From: Microbulbifer hydrolyticus
GTDB lineage: Bacteria; Pseudomonadota; Gammaproteobacteria; Pseudomonadales; Cellvibrionaceae
Direction of reading: 5' to 3'
Length of the DNA stretch: 64,000 nucleotides
NCBI RefSeq assembly: GCF_009931115.1
Contig: NZ_CP047491.1
Span: 1,439,501-1,503,500 of the forward strand
The position numbers and the translations under genes are program-made. Under the pieces are notes generated by a model. That model was not told where the DNA came from. It was given only the letters and a program-made list of their open reading frames with translations, and did not search any database. Shown here one piece after another: positions 23,409 to 32,675 of this stretch (its first letter is position 1; the number at the start of each line of letters is the position of its first letter).

Positions 23409-25214
23409 ATGACTGAGGTTAAAAAGCCATTGGGGATTACTGATGTAGTCCTGCGCGACGCCCACCAGTCGCTATTCGCCACCCGCCTGCGGCTCGACGA
23501 CATGCTGCCGATAGCCGAGAAGTTGGACAAAGTGGGTTTCTGGTCTCTGGAGTCCTGGGGCGGCGCAACCTTTGATGCCTGTATTCGTTACCTGGGAGAG
23601 GACCCCTGGGATCGCATTCGCGAACTGAAAAAGGCCATGCCCAACACGCCGCAACAGATGTTGTTCCGCGGCCAGAATATTCTCGGTTACCGTCACTACG
23701 CCGACGATGTGGTGGAAAAGTTTGTTGAGCGTGCGGCCACCAATGGTGTGGATGTGTTCCGCGTGTTCGACGCCATGAACGACATGCGCAACCTGCAAAC
23801 GGCGCTGGCCGCCGTGAAAAAGCAGGGTAAACACGCACAGGGCACCATCTCCTACACCGTGAGTCCTGTCCATAACATGGATCTGTGGGTGGACCTCGGT
23901 CGTCAGATTGAGGACATGGGGGCCGACTCGATTGCCATCAAGGATATGGCCGGGTTGCTGCGTCCTTACGAGGGCTACGAGCTGGTCAAGCGCTTGAAAG
24001 AAGCGGTGGATATTCCCATCCATATGCAGTGCCACGCGACTACCGGTCTATCCACTGCCACGGCACTGAAGTGTGTGGAAGCGGGCATCGACAATATCGA
24101 TACCGCGATTTCCTCCATGTCCATGACCTACGGTCACAGTCCCACAGAGGCCGTGGTGGCGATTCTGGAAGGCACCGACCGCGATACCGGGCTCGACATC
24201 AACCTGCTGGAAGAAATTGCCGCGTATTTCCGTGACGTCCGCAAAAAATACGCGAAGTTCGAGGGTTCCCTGCGCGGTATCGACTCGCGCATCCTGGTCG
24301 CACAGGTGCCCGGTGGCATGCTCACCAATATGGAAAGCCAGCTGCGCGAGCAGGGCGCCGGCGACCGCCTCGACGAAGTGCTGGAAGAAATCCCCCGCGT
24401 ACGCAAAGACCTGGGTTATCTGCCGCTGGTAACGCCTACCTCCCAGATCGTGGGTACGCAGTCGGTACTGAATGTACTGACCGGTGAGCGTTACAAATCC
24501 ATTTCCAAGGAAACCGCCGCGGTACTCAAGGGTGAGTACGGTGCGACGCCCGCAGAAGTGAACAAAGAATTGCAGGACAAGGTGCTCGATGGTGGCGAAC
24601 CCGTAACCTGTCGCCCCGCAGACCTGCTGGCGCCCGAGCTGGACAAGTTGGCGGCGGAGCTGCAGCAAAAGGCGGCGGAAGACGATATCGAAATCACAGC
24701 GGGTGAGGGCGAAATCGACGACGTATTGACCTACGCGCTGTTCCCGCAAATTGGCCTCAAGTTCCTGAAGAACCGGGACAACCCGGATGCCTTTGAGCCG
24801 GTACCCACGGGCAATGAATCCTCCGAAGTGAAAAATGACGACGGGGAATACGTATACACGGTTTCCGTGGAAGGCGAGAGCTACACGGTTACCGTTGCCG
24901 ATGGTGGCGACGTTACCGGAATGGTCAGGGTGGGTGGCGAAGCTGCGTCTGCGGGTAGTGCTGCTCCAGCACCGGCTGGCTCTCTCCCTGCTGAAGGCTC
25001 TGGCGAGCCGGTCAAGGCGCCGCTGGCCGGCAACATCTTCAAGGTGCTGGTGAAGCCCGGTGACCAGGTGACCGAAGGTCAGAACATCGTGATCCTGGAG
25101 GCCATGAAGATGGAGACTGCAGTGAGCGCACCGCGCGCCGGTAGCGTGACCGGTGTCACCATCAAGGAAGGCGATTCCGTGGCGGTGGGCGATGCCCTGC
25201 TGACCATCGCTTAA
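23409..25214 (+). CDS. oadA: Oxaloacetate decarboxylase alpha subunit (biotin-containing)
   Basis: 601 residues. The N-terminal carboxyltransferase TIM barrel starts with the [11 protein letters not shown] motif; the C-terminal lipoyl/biotin domain carries EAMKMET with the biotinylated lysine at about 567. An Ala/Pro linker (near 515-530) joins them. It transfers the carboxyl group of oxaloacetate to biotin, which the beta subunit then decarboxylates while exporting Na+. Length and domain order are normal. RBS AGAGACGAC lies before the ATG. Confidence 0.95.
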   Translation: MTEVKKPLGITDVVLRDAHQSLFATRLRLDDMLPIAEKLDKVGFWSLESWGGATFDACIRYLGEDPWDRIRELKKAMPNTPQQMLFRGQNILGYRHYADDVVEKFVERAATNGVDVFRVFDAMNDMRNLQTALAAVKKQGKHAQGTISYTVSPVHNMDLWVDLGRQIEDMGADSIAIKDMAGLLRPYEGYELVKRLKEAVDIPIHMQCHATTGLSTATALKCVEAGIDNIDTAISSMSMTYGHSPTEAVVAILEGTDRDTGLDINLLEEIAAYFRDVRKKYAKFEGSLRGIDSRILVAQVPGGMLTNMESQLREQGAGDRLDEVLEEIPRVRKDLGYLPLVTPTSQIVGTQSVLNVLTGERYKSISKETAAVLKGEYGATPAEVNKELQDKVLDGGEPVTCRPADLLAPELDKLAAELQQKAAEDDIEITAGEGEIDDVLTYALFPQIGLKFLKNRDNPDAFEPVPTGNESSEVKNDDGEYVYTVSVEGESYTVTVADGGDVTGMVRVGGEAASAGSAAPAPAGSLPAEGSGEPVKAPLAGNIFKVLVKPGDQVTEGQNIVILEAMKMETAVSAPRAGSVTGVTIKEGDSVAVGDALLTIA

Positions 25215-25225
25215 CGGGGGCGCTT

Positions 25226-26539
25226 GTGGAAAACATAACAAATCTCTGGCTCTCGTCCGGCGCCAACCAGATCACGATCGGGCAGTTCTCCATGATGGTG
25301 GTCTGTCTGGGGCTTCTGTTTCTCGCCATACGCAAAAACTTCGAGCCGCTGTTGCTGGTGCCCATCGGCTTCGGTGGCATCCTGGCGAACATCCCGGGTG
25401 CCAACCTGGCGGTGCCTGCGGTGGAAGCGGCCATTTACTCCGGCGACGCCGGCGTAATGACGCAACTTGCGCAGGCGCTCGGCCTCGGCGGTTTTGAATC
25501 CATCGAAGGCCTGAAGGCGGCGTTGGAAAGTGCACCCGCAGCGGCGCATGAACGTGCGGCCCAGGTGGCAGCGGATGCGGGCTTTAACAACGGCATGCTG
25601 TACAACTTTTACAGTGTTGCCATTGCCTCCGGGGTAGCCCCGCTGGTGATCTTCATGGGGGTGGGCGCGATGACCGATTTCGGTCCGCTGCTGGCGAACC
25701 CGCGCACCCTGTTCCTGGGCGCTGCGGCACAGTTCGGTATTTTTGCCACGGTGCTGGGTGCAGTGGGAATGTCGGCGGCTGGCATCATGGACTTCTCCAT
25801 CGCCGACGCTGCGGCGATCGGTATTATCGGTGGTGCAGATGGGCCCACGGCGATTTATGTATCCAGCCTGCTGGCGCCGGACCTGCTTGGTGCCATTGCC
25901 GTCGCCGCCTATTCGTATATGGCGCTGGTGCCCTTGATCCAGCCGCCGATCATGCGCGCACTGACCACCGAGCAGGAGCGCAAGATCGAGATGGTGCAGC
26001 TGCGCCCGGTGAGCAAGCGCGAGAAAATCGTGTTCCCGCTGGTACTGCTGATTCTGGTGGCCCTGTTCCTGCCGGATGCGGCACCGCTGCTGGGTATGTT
26101 CTGTTTCGGTAACCTGATGCGCGAGTGTGGTGTGGTAACGCGTCTGTCGGATACCGCGCAGAATGCGTTGATCAATATCACCACCATATTCCTCGGGCTG
26201 TCGGTTGGCTCCAAGCTGGCCGCGGACAAGTTTCTGGACCCGAAGACCCTGGGCATTTTGGCGCTGGGTATCGCGGCCTTTGCCATTGGTACCGCGGCTG
26301 GTGTGTTGATGGCCAAGCTGCTGAATACTATGAGCAAAAACAAGATCAACCCGCTGATCGGCTCCGCGGGCGTCTCCGCGGTGCCGATGGCGGCGCGGGT
26401 CTCCAACAAGCTGGGGCTCGAGGCCAATCCGCACAACTTCCTGCTGATGCATGCCATGGGCCCGAACGTGGCCGGTGTGATCGGCTCGGCGGTGGCGGCG
26501 GGTGTGATGATCACCATGGTGCGTGCGATGACCGGTTGA
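25226..26539 (+). CDS. oadB: Oxaloacetate decarboxylase beta subunit (Na+ pump)
   Basis: 437 residues, GTG start with GGGGG upstream, 11 bases after oadA. A polytopic inner-membrane protein with about nine helices. Family motifs include [10 protein letters not shown] near residue 50, [11 protein letters not shown] near 205 and [18 protein letters not shown] near 375. It couples carboxybiotin decarboxylation to sodium export. Fits a marine sodium economy. A terminator follows. Confidence 0.95.
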   Translation: MENITNLWLSSGANQITIGQFSMMVVCLGLLFLAIRKNFEPLLLVPIGFGGILANIPGANLAVPAVEAAIYSGDAGVMTQLAQALGLGGFESIEGLKAALESAPAAAHERAAQVAADAGFNNGMLYNFYSVAIASGVAPLVIFMGVGAMTDFGPLLANPRTLFLGAAAQFGIFATVLGAVGMSAAGIMDFSIADAAAIGIIGGADGPTAIYVSSLLAPDLLGAIAVAAYSYMALVPLIQPPIMRALTTEQERKIEMVQLRPVSKREKIVFPLVLLILVALFLPDAAPLLGMFCFGNLMRECGVVTRLSDTAQNALINITTIFLGLSVGSKLAADKFLDPKTLGILALGIAAFAIGTAAGVLMAKLLNTMSKNKINPLIGSAGVSAVPMAARVSNKLGLEANPHNFLLMHAMGPNVAGVIGSAVAAGVMITMVRAMTG

Positions 26540-26558
26540 TCGGTTGCCTGCGCTTCTG

Positions 26559-26585
26559 AAACCCCGCTCCGGCGGGGTTTTTTAT
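26559..26585. terminator. Rho-independent terminator after oadB
   Basis: AAACCCCGC, loop TCCG, GCGGGGTTT followed by a T run, 20 bases after the oadB stop. Confidence 0.88.
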
Positions 26586-26717
26586 GCCTATCGTCAAGTG
26601 GCGACCAGATGGTCTGTTTTTGCGCTGGGTGAGGGGGCCCGCTGCAGCGCTCCGTGCTAATATGGCCGCCGTTTTGATAACAGGCGGCACGTTGTTCGGT
26701 GCCGCAAAGGAGAGGTT

Positions 26718-27506
26718 ATGTCCTGGTTGGGAGCGGGTATTGGCGCGGGCATTGGCATGATGTTCGGCGGTCCGATCGGTGCCGCACTGGGCGCCTGGGT
26801 GGGCAGTTCCTTTGGTTCCGGGCTCAAGAAACTTGGTGAGGCCGGAGTCACGCTGAATCGCGAGGGCGCGCAGACTGTATTTATCGTCGCGCTGTTTTCC
26901 ATGCTGGCCAAAATGGCGAAAGCGGATGGTCAGGTTTCCAAGGCGGAAATTCAGCTGGTTGATGACTTTATCAACAACAACCTGCGCCTGAATGCGGAGG
27001 ATCGCCAGCAGGCGATCAAGATTTTCCAGAACGCCAAGGATGACCAGTTCAGCATCTACGACTATGCGCAGCAGTACCGCCAGCTGATCCGCAACCAGGC
27101 GATGCGGGAAATGGTATACCGGCTGCTGTTCGCGGTGGCGTTTGCCGACGGTGAGTTGCACCCGGCCGAGGAGCAGATCTTGCGCAGAATCCCCGAAGCG
27201 CTGGGGCTGCACGAGTCTATCTTTACCGCGATGTTCAATGAATTCGGGCACCGCAGTCCTGGTGCCAGCGGCGCCAGTCTGCAGGCCCACTACGATATTC
27301 TGGAGTGCAGCCCGGACGCGAGCGACAAGGAAGTAAAACTTGCTTACCGACGCAAGGCCGCCGAGTTTCACCCGGATAAAATTGCCTCCAAGGGGCTTCC
27401 GGAAGAGTTTATGCGCCACGCGGAAGACCAGATGAAAAGCATCACCGTGGCGTACGACACCATTGTCGCCGCGCGCAAGCGCCAGACCGCGGTCGACCAG
27501 GCCTGA
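26718..27506 (+). CDS. djlA: DjlA-like membrane-anchored DnaJ co-chaperone
   Basis: 262 residues. A glycine-rich N-terminal membrane segment (about 4-32), a central TerB-like helical domain (about 45-170) and a C-terminal J domain (about 195-260) with the HPD tripeptide in EFHPDK. J domain proteins stimulate the DnaK ATPase; DjlA faces the cytoplasm from the inner membrane. AAAGGAGAGG precedes the ATG. Confidence 0.9.
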   Translation: MSWLGAGIGAGIGMMFGGPIGAALGAWVGSSFGSGLKKLGEAGVTLNREGAQTVFIVALFSMLAKMAKADGQVSKAEIQLVDDFINNNLRLNAEDRQQAIKIFQNAKDDQFSIYDYAQQYRQLIRNQAMREMVYRLLFAVAFADGELHPAEEQILRRIPEALGLHESIFTAMFNEFGHRSPGASGASLQAHYDILECSPDASDKEVKLAYRRKAAEFHPDKIASKGLPEEFMRHAEDQMKSITVAYDTIVAARKRQTAVDQA

Positions 27507-27522
27507 TTTCAGGAGTTTATTT

Positions 27523-27837
27523 ATGTCCCTTGCAGTGCAGCTTCAGCAAAAACTCACCGACGCGTTCAGCCCTTCGCATATCGAAGTGGATTGCGAGAGC
27601 CATATGCACAATGTGCCCGCCGGTTCCGAGATGCATTTTCGTGTGGTGCTGGTGAGCGAAGCGTTTGCCGGTATCCGCAAGGTGCAGCGGCATCAGAAAG
27701 TGTACGCGGCGCTGGCCGATGAAATGGCCGGCCCGATACACGCGCTGGCGCTGCACCTGTACACCGCAGAAGAGTGGGCCGGACAGGCGCCAGCAAGCCC
27801 CCAGTGTATGGGTGGCAGCAAGGCGGACGCCGGTTAA
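27523..27837 (+). CDS. bolA: BolA family protein
   Basis: 104 residues with AGGAG upstream of ATG 27523, 16 bases after djlA. Residues 5-85 are the BolA fold, with HMHNVPAGSEMHFRVVLVS and the RVQRHQ-like segment KVQRHQKVY containing the conserved histidine. BolA proteins pair with monothiol glutaredoxins to handle iron-sulfur clusters and affect cell shape. The frame upstream of the ATG is open but overlaps djlA. Confidence 0.9.
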   Translation: MSLAVQLQQKLTDAFSPSHIEVDCESHMHNVPAGSEMHFRVVLVSEAFAGIRKVQRHQKVYAALADEMAGPIHALALHLYTAEEWAGQAPASPQCMGGSKADAG

Positions 27838-27952
27838 CCAGAGACGCCATCGGGTATCATGCGGCCAATTGAGTGGCGCTGAGCCCTATCGTTACAAACC
27901 CGCTACAAACCCGGTACAAATCCAGTAGCAAGCACAGAATTCAGGAGTGACA

Positions 27953-28807
27953 GTGGAAGGCTTTATTGTCGACGTTACCGCCGAGAACGCCCAGCAAGTA
28001 TTGATCGATGAGTCCATGAAGCGCCCGGTGGTGGTGGATGTATGGGCGGAGTGGTGTGAGCCCTGTAAGCAGCTGATGCCGGTGCTGGAAAAAATCGCCA
28101 ACGAATATGCGGGGCAGTTCCTGCTCGCCAAGCTCAACGCCGATACTGAACAGGCGCTGGCGGGGCAGCTCGGCGTACGCAGCCTGCCCACGGTCATGGT
28201 GCTGAAAGACGGCCAGCCGGTGGACGGCTTTGCCGGTGCCCAGCCGGAGAAGCAGATTCGCGAAATGCTGGAAAAATACCTGCCAAAACCCTGGGACCTG
28301 CAATTGCAGCAGGCCCAGAAACTGGTGGGCGAGGGCAGTCTGGACGAGGCGCTGCCGCTGCTGCGCCAGGCCTACGGGGATTCCGGTGAGCGTGCCGACA
28401 TTGCCAAACAGTACGCCGCGGTTTTGCTGGAGAAAAACCGCTCCAAGGACGCCGAAGAGGTGCTGGGCAAGATTCTGCTGGCGGATCAGGATGCGGACTA
28501 CCAGCAGCTGATGGCGCAGCTGGAACTGAAACAGCAGGCGGCGGATTCGCCGGAAATCAAGGCGTTGCAGCAGGCGTTGGCCGCCAACCCGGACGATAGT
28601 GAATCTGCCTACAAGCTGGCGGTGCAGCTCAGCCAGGCGGATCGTCACGAAGAGGCGCTGGAAATCCTGCTGGGACTGCTGCGCAAGGATATGGGCTTTG
28701 CCGATGGCGCCGCCAAGCAGGCGTACCTGGACATCGTCAAGGCGCTGGGCGCCGGTGACCCGGTAGCGACCACTTACCAGCGCAAGCTGATGACACTGTT
28801 GTTCTGA
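27953..28807 (+). CDS. ybbN: YbbN/CnoX-type thioredoxin with TPR domain
   Basis: 284 residues. A thioredoxin domain (about 5-110) with WCEPC, then a helical TPR domain (about 115-284). The family protects proteins as a holdase linked to chaperonins. E. coli YbbN lacks the CXXC pair; this one keeps a canonical WCxPC, so it may be redox active, as in some other bacteria. GTG 27953 is chosen because AGGAG ends six bases before it; GTG 27947 overlaps that site. Confidence 0.88.
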   Translation: MEGFIVDVTAENAQQVLIDESMKRPVVVDVWAEWCEPCKQLMPVLEKIANEYAGQFLLAKLNADTEQALAGQLGVRSLPTVMVLKDGQPVDGFAGAQPEKQIREMLEKYLPKPWDLQLQQAQKLVGEGSLDEALPLLRQAYGDSGERADIAKQYAAVLLEKNRSKDAEEVLGKILLADQDADYQQLMAQLELKQQAADSPEIKALQQALAANPDDSESAYKLAVQLSQADRHEEALEILLGLLRKDMGFADGAAKQAYLDIVKALGAGDPVATTYQRKLMTLLF

Positions 28808-28848
28808 TTACCCGTTCGACCAGAAACGAAGCCAAACCCGGGCCGATC

Positions 28849-29166
28849 ATGTTCAAACTCTGTGTATACATTCCCGAGTCGCATCTGGAGCCGGTCAAGC
28901 AGGCGCTGTTTGCGGCCGGTGCCGGGCGCATCGGTGATTACGACAGCTGCTGCTGGCAAGTGCCAGGCACCGGCCAGTTCCGGCCACTGGACGGCAGCAA
29001 GCCATTTATCGGCCAGCAGGGGGAAGTGGAAACGGTTGCAGAGTACCGGGTAGAAACCGTCTGTGCAGACGAGGTAGTGGATGCGGTGCTGGCCGCCATG
29101 CGCAGCGCCCACCCCTATGAGGAGCCCGCGTTCGACCTGTGGAAGCTGGACGAACGCTGCGGCTAG
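28849..29166 (+). CDS. NIF3-like (YqfO-type) small protein
   Basis: 105 residues. The order LCVYIPESHLEPVKQALFAAGAG, YDSCCWQ, GTGQFRPL..KPFIG, then VETV and HPYEEPAFD matches the stand-alone YqfO/NIF3 insertion domain, a PII-like trimer-forming fold. Its biochemical role is not established. Short gap after ybbN on the same strand. Confidence 0.8.
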   Translation: MFKLCVYIPESHLEPVKQALFAAGAGRIGDYDSCCWQVPGTGQFRPLDGSKPFIGQQGEVETVAEYRVETVCADEVVDAVLAAMRSAHPYEEPAFDLWKLDERCG

Positions 29167-29193
29167 TGGGCTCGACAGGTTTTTTCCGAAAGG

Positions 29194-29730
29194 TTAGAGC
29201 TTGCGCTCGATCACGCCGCGGTGCAGGCTGTAATTTCCTTTCTCGCGGTCGTTGAAGTAATGCTTCAGCGTCTGTGTCATCACCGGAAAAGCCATCTCCT
29301 CCCAGGGGATGTCCTTTTCGTCAAACAGCTCGACTTCCAGTGACTCCGGCCCCGGGCCGAAGTTTGTATCGGTCAGTTCGCCGCGGTAGATCAGGTATAC
29401 CTGATTGATGTGGGGAATGTCGTATACGGAGAAGAGTTCGTCGACGCGCATGTTCGCGCGCGCTTCCTCCCAGGACTCACGCAGCGCACCCTGTTCGCTG
29501 GTTTCCCCGTTTTCCATAAACCCCGCCGGTAAAGTCCACAGCCCGTAGCGGGGTTCGATGGCGCGTTTACACAACAGAACCTGGTCGCCCAGATAAGGCA
29601 GCGTACCGACAATAACCCGCGGGTTGACATAGTGGATGGCGCCGCAGTCCCGGCAGAGGTGGCGGGGGCGGTCGTCCCCGGTGGGGATCTCGAATACGAC
29701 CGTGTGGCCGCAGTGGCTGCAAAATTTCAT
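29194..29730 (-). CDS. Nudix hydrolase with N-terminal zinc ribbon
   Basis: 178 residues. An N-terminal zinc ribbon (CSHCG near residue 3 and CRDCG near 27) precedes a Nudix domain with the box GFMENGETSEQGALRESWEE (G-X5-E-X7-RE-X2-EE) near residue 70-90. The layout is like NudC/YjaD-related pyrophosphatases of nucleotide cofactors; the exact substrate is uncertain. ATG 29730 is chosen because it starts directly before the ribbon; the frame is open further upstream. Divergent from the next Nudix gene. Confidence 0.85.
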   Translation of the reverse strand: MKFCSHCGHTVVFEIPTGDDRPRHLCRDCGAIHYVNPRVIVGTLPYLGDQVLLCKRAIEPRYGLWTLPAGFMENGETSEQGALRESWEEARANMRVDELFSVYDIPHINQVYLIYRGELTDTNFGPGPESLEVELFDEKDIPWEEMAFPVMTQTLKHYFNDREKGNYSLHRGVIERKL

Positions 29731-29964
29731 GGCGCAAGTATACCCGCGGAAGGAGCCAGCGCCAGTCCGCCTTCTATCATTGGATATTAGATAATTCTGG
29801 CTGTTGGCCATGGCTGTGCGGAGTTGGCGCGCTTCAAGTCAGAATGGCGGGGAGACGGATCGATATACCTGCTGGTGAGCCATTTGCCGCCGAACAGCGT
29901 ATAGTAAGTTTATCGCTGGGCCGTTTTTTTACAGGCGCGGGATCGGCGACAGAGTAATACGAAA

Positions 29965-30576
29965 ATGTTGAAGACGATTGAACAGAAGTTTGCGGCAGTG
30001 AAAGAAAAGCTGCAGGAGCGCGTACCGCGAGGCCCTGATCTGCATGGTCACGCGGCGGTTTTACTCGCGCTGACGGATGAGCCCGACCCCCAGGTCATTT
30101 TGACCCTGCGCTCCCAGCAGCTTTCCAGTCACTCTGGCGAGGTATCCCTCCCCGGCGGCCGCTGGGACGAGACCGATTCTTCGCTGGAGTTCACCGCGCT
30201 GCGGGAGACCCACGAGGAAATCGGCCTTCCCTCCGACCAGGTGCGTGTACTCGGTCCTTTGTGGACCCGCACCACCCGCTGGCAGGTTCAGGTCACTCCG
30301 TGGCTTGGCATTGTTCCCGCGGATGCCGAACTCACGCCCAATCCCGGTGAGCTCGACGCCATTTTTCGCGTGCCGCTCGCTTACTTTCTGGATGATCCGC
30401 GCATCCGCACCGACCGTATCACCATCGACCAGCGCCGTATCTACCTGCCGGCTTACGAGTACGAGGGGTTTGAAATCTGGGGCTTTACCGCCGGTGTATT
30501 GACGGAGTTTCTGGTGCGGGTACTGGATGCACCTATCGGAAGGCGCGATGACGTGCCGGTCAGGGCATTGAGCTGA
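29965..30576 (+). CDS. nudL: CoA pyrophosphatase (NudL/YeaB-type Nudix hydrolase)
   Basis: 203 residues. It has the coenzyme A pyrophosphatase mark ILTLRSQQLSSHSGEVSLPG directly followed by a Nudix box (GG..., LRETHEEIGL) near residues 62-90. Members cleave CoA to 3',5'-ADP and phosphopantetheine. Length and motif order are normal. Confidence 0.88.
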   Translation: MLKTIEQKFAAVKEKLQERVPRGPDLHGHAAVLLALTDEPDPQVILTLRSQQLSSHSGEVSLPGGRWDETDSSLEFTALRETHEEIGLPSDQVRVLGPLWTRTTRWQVQVTPWLGIVPADAELTPNPGELDAIFRVPLAYFLDDPRIRTDRITIDQRRIYLPAYEYEGFEIWGFTAGVLTEFLVRVLDAPIGRRDDVPVRALS

Positions 30577-30635
30577 GCGCGCGTAGCGCAGAGTAAGCTC
30601 GGGTATACTGCGCGCCTGTTTTTCCGAGATTGACC

Positions 30636-32444
30636 ATGCCAAGACCGAAGTCCGCTGTCGCACTGGAGGATGTCCACTGGGGCGCCCTCAAAACCCTGTT
30701 TCCCTACCTGCTGGAATTCAAGCGCCCGGTGCTGCTGGCACTGTTGTGCCTCGTTGGCGCCAAGGCTGCCAGCGTAGGCCTGCCGTTTCTGCTCAAACAT
30801 ATTGTCGATGACCTGGACCGCGCCGGCGGCACGGCGGCGGCCATTGCCCTGCCACTGGGGCTGCTGCTGGCCTACGGCTTCGTGCGGTTTTCCTCGGTAC
30901 TGTTCGGCGAACTGCGGGATACCATTTTCGGCCGGGTGACCGAGCGCGCCCAGCGCCGGGTGGGGCTGGAAGTCTTTCGGCACCTGCATCGCCTGGACCT
31001 GGACTATCACCTGAACCGCCGCACCGGCGGCCTGTCGCGGGATATTGAGCGCGGCAATTCCGGCATCGGTTTCCTGATGCGCTTTATGGTTTTCAACATC
31101 GTGCCCACCCTGGTGGAAATCCTGATGGTGGTGGGGTTGCTGTGGTGGAACTACAACGCCAGCTTTGCACTGCTGGTGCTGGGCGCGGTGGCGGTTTATA
31201 TCGGCTTTTCGGTAGTGGCCACCGAATGGCGTACCCACTTTGTGCGGGCACTCAACCAGGCGGAATCCCAGAGCAGTAGCCGTGCGGTCGACAGCCTGCT
31301 GAACTACGAAACCGTCAAATACTTCGGCAACGAAAAGCACGAGGCGGATCACTACGATCGTGAGCTGGCCGTATGGGAGCGCGCGCGCCGCAAGAATCGC
31401 CTGTCGTTATTCGGACTCAATGCCGGGCAGGCACTGATCATTGCAGCGGCCATGTGTGGCGCCATGGTGATGGCCGCGGTCAATGTCACCAGGGGCACCA
31501 TGACCATTGGTGATTTTGTTTTGATCAATGCGGTGATGATGCAGATCTTTATCCCGCTGAACTTCCTCGGCTTCGTGTACCGGGAAATGAAAGGTGCCCT
31601 GGCCAACATCGAAAAGATGTTTTCCATCCTCGATGTAAAACCGGCCATCGAAGACCGGCGGGATGCGGGTAACTTGGTTGTCGAGCACGGCGCCATCGAA
31701 TTCCGCGAGGTGCACTTCGGCTACAACCCGGACCGGCAGATTCTCAAAGGTGTGAGTTTCAGTGTTGAGCCCCGGCAAAAGGTCGCGATCGTCGGCGCCA
31801 GTGGCGCGGGCAAGTCGACGCTGTTCAAGCTGCTGTTTCGTTTTTACGACGCCGATGATGGCAGCGTGCTGGTGGATGGCCAGGATATTCGTGGGGTCAG
31901 CCAGGATTCCCTGCGCCGCTGTATCGGTGTGGTCCCGCAGGACACCGTGCTGTTCAACCAGTCGATCCTCGAGAACGTGCGCTACGGCCGTGTCGATGCC
32001 ACAGACGAGGAAGTGATGGAGGCCATCCGCCACGCACAGCTGGACGGGTTTATCGCGCAGTTGCCGGAAGGGGTTCACACCACGGTAGGGGAGCGCGGCC
32101 TGAAGCTGTCCGGTGGGGAAAAGCAGCGTGTCGCCATCGCCCGCGCGATACTCAAGCGTCCGCCCATTATGGTATTTGATGAAGCCACCTCCAGCCTGGA
32201 TAGCCACGCGGAGCAGGGTATCCTGCGCGCGCTACAGGAGATTTCCCGGGAGCAGACCACGCTGGTCATCGCCCACCGCCTGTCGACGGTGGTGGATGCG
32301 GATAGGATTCTGGTGATGGAGCAGGGCAGTGTGGTTGAGCAGGGCAGTCATGCTGAGCTGGTGGCCGCCGATGGGCATTACGCGGCGCTGTGGCGGATGC
32401 AGCAGCGTGAGCGTGCGCTGGACGCGGTGCCCATCTCCTCCTGA
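30636..32444 (+). CDS. Atm1/HMT1-type ABC exporter
   Basis: 602 residues, a half-transporter. Six membrane helices (about 25-320) then an ATPase domain with Walker A GASGAGKST near 390, signature LSGGEKQR near 490 and Walker B IMVFDEATSS. The subfamily is the ABCB7/Atm1 type, which in bacteria exports glutathione-linked or heavy-metal compounds; the substrate here is not known. ATG 30636 is taken over the TTG two codons upstream. Confidence 0.9.
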   Translation: MPRPKSAVALEDVHWGALKTLFPYLLEFKRPVLLALLCLVGAKAASVGLPFLLKHIVDDLDRAGGTAAAIALPLGLLLAYGFVRFSSVLFGELRDTIFGRVTERAQRRVGLEVFRHLHRLDLDYHLNRRTGGLSRDIERGNSGIGFLMRFMVFNIVPTLVEILMVVGLLWWNYNASFALLVLGAVAVYIGFSVVATEWRTHFVRALNQAESQSSSRAVDSLLNYETVKYFGNEKHEADHYDRELAVWERARRKNRLSLFGLNAGQALIIAAAMCGAMVMAAVNVTRGTMTIGDFVLINAVMMQIFIPLNFLGFVYREMKGALANIEKMFSILDVKPAIEDRRDAGNLVVEHGAIEFREVHFGYNPDRQILKGVSFSVEPRQKVAIVGASGAGKSTLFKLLFRFYDADDGSVLVDGQDIRGVSQDSLRRCIGVVPQDTVLFNQSILENVRYGRVDATDEEVMEAIRHAQLDGFIAQLPEGVHTTVGERGLKLSGGEKQRVAIARAILKRPPIMVFDEATSSLDSHAEQGILRALQEISREQTTLVIAHRLSTVVDADRILVMEQGSVVEQGSHAELVAADGHYAALWRMQQRERALDAVPISS

Positions 32445-32675
32445 CATTGTTTTAGATCCCGCTCGCGGCGTGTTTTGTCGCTTCCTGCGGAAATCGCGCC
32501 GCGCAAATTCCTGAGATTGCCCATACTTGCAGTCGAATATCCGGCGCCTTGTGTACAGCGCCGGATTGCTGGACATCTCCTGAGGCCGCATTTAATGTGG
32601 TTTGCAAGGCTCAGGCCGTCTTCAATAACAAAAGACCAATACAACAGATCAAACCATAAACAGGCAGGAATCTGA

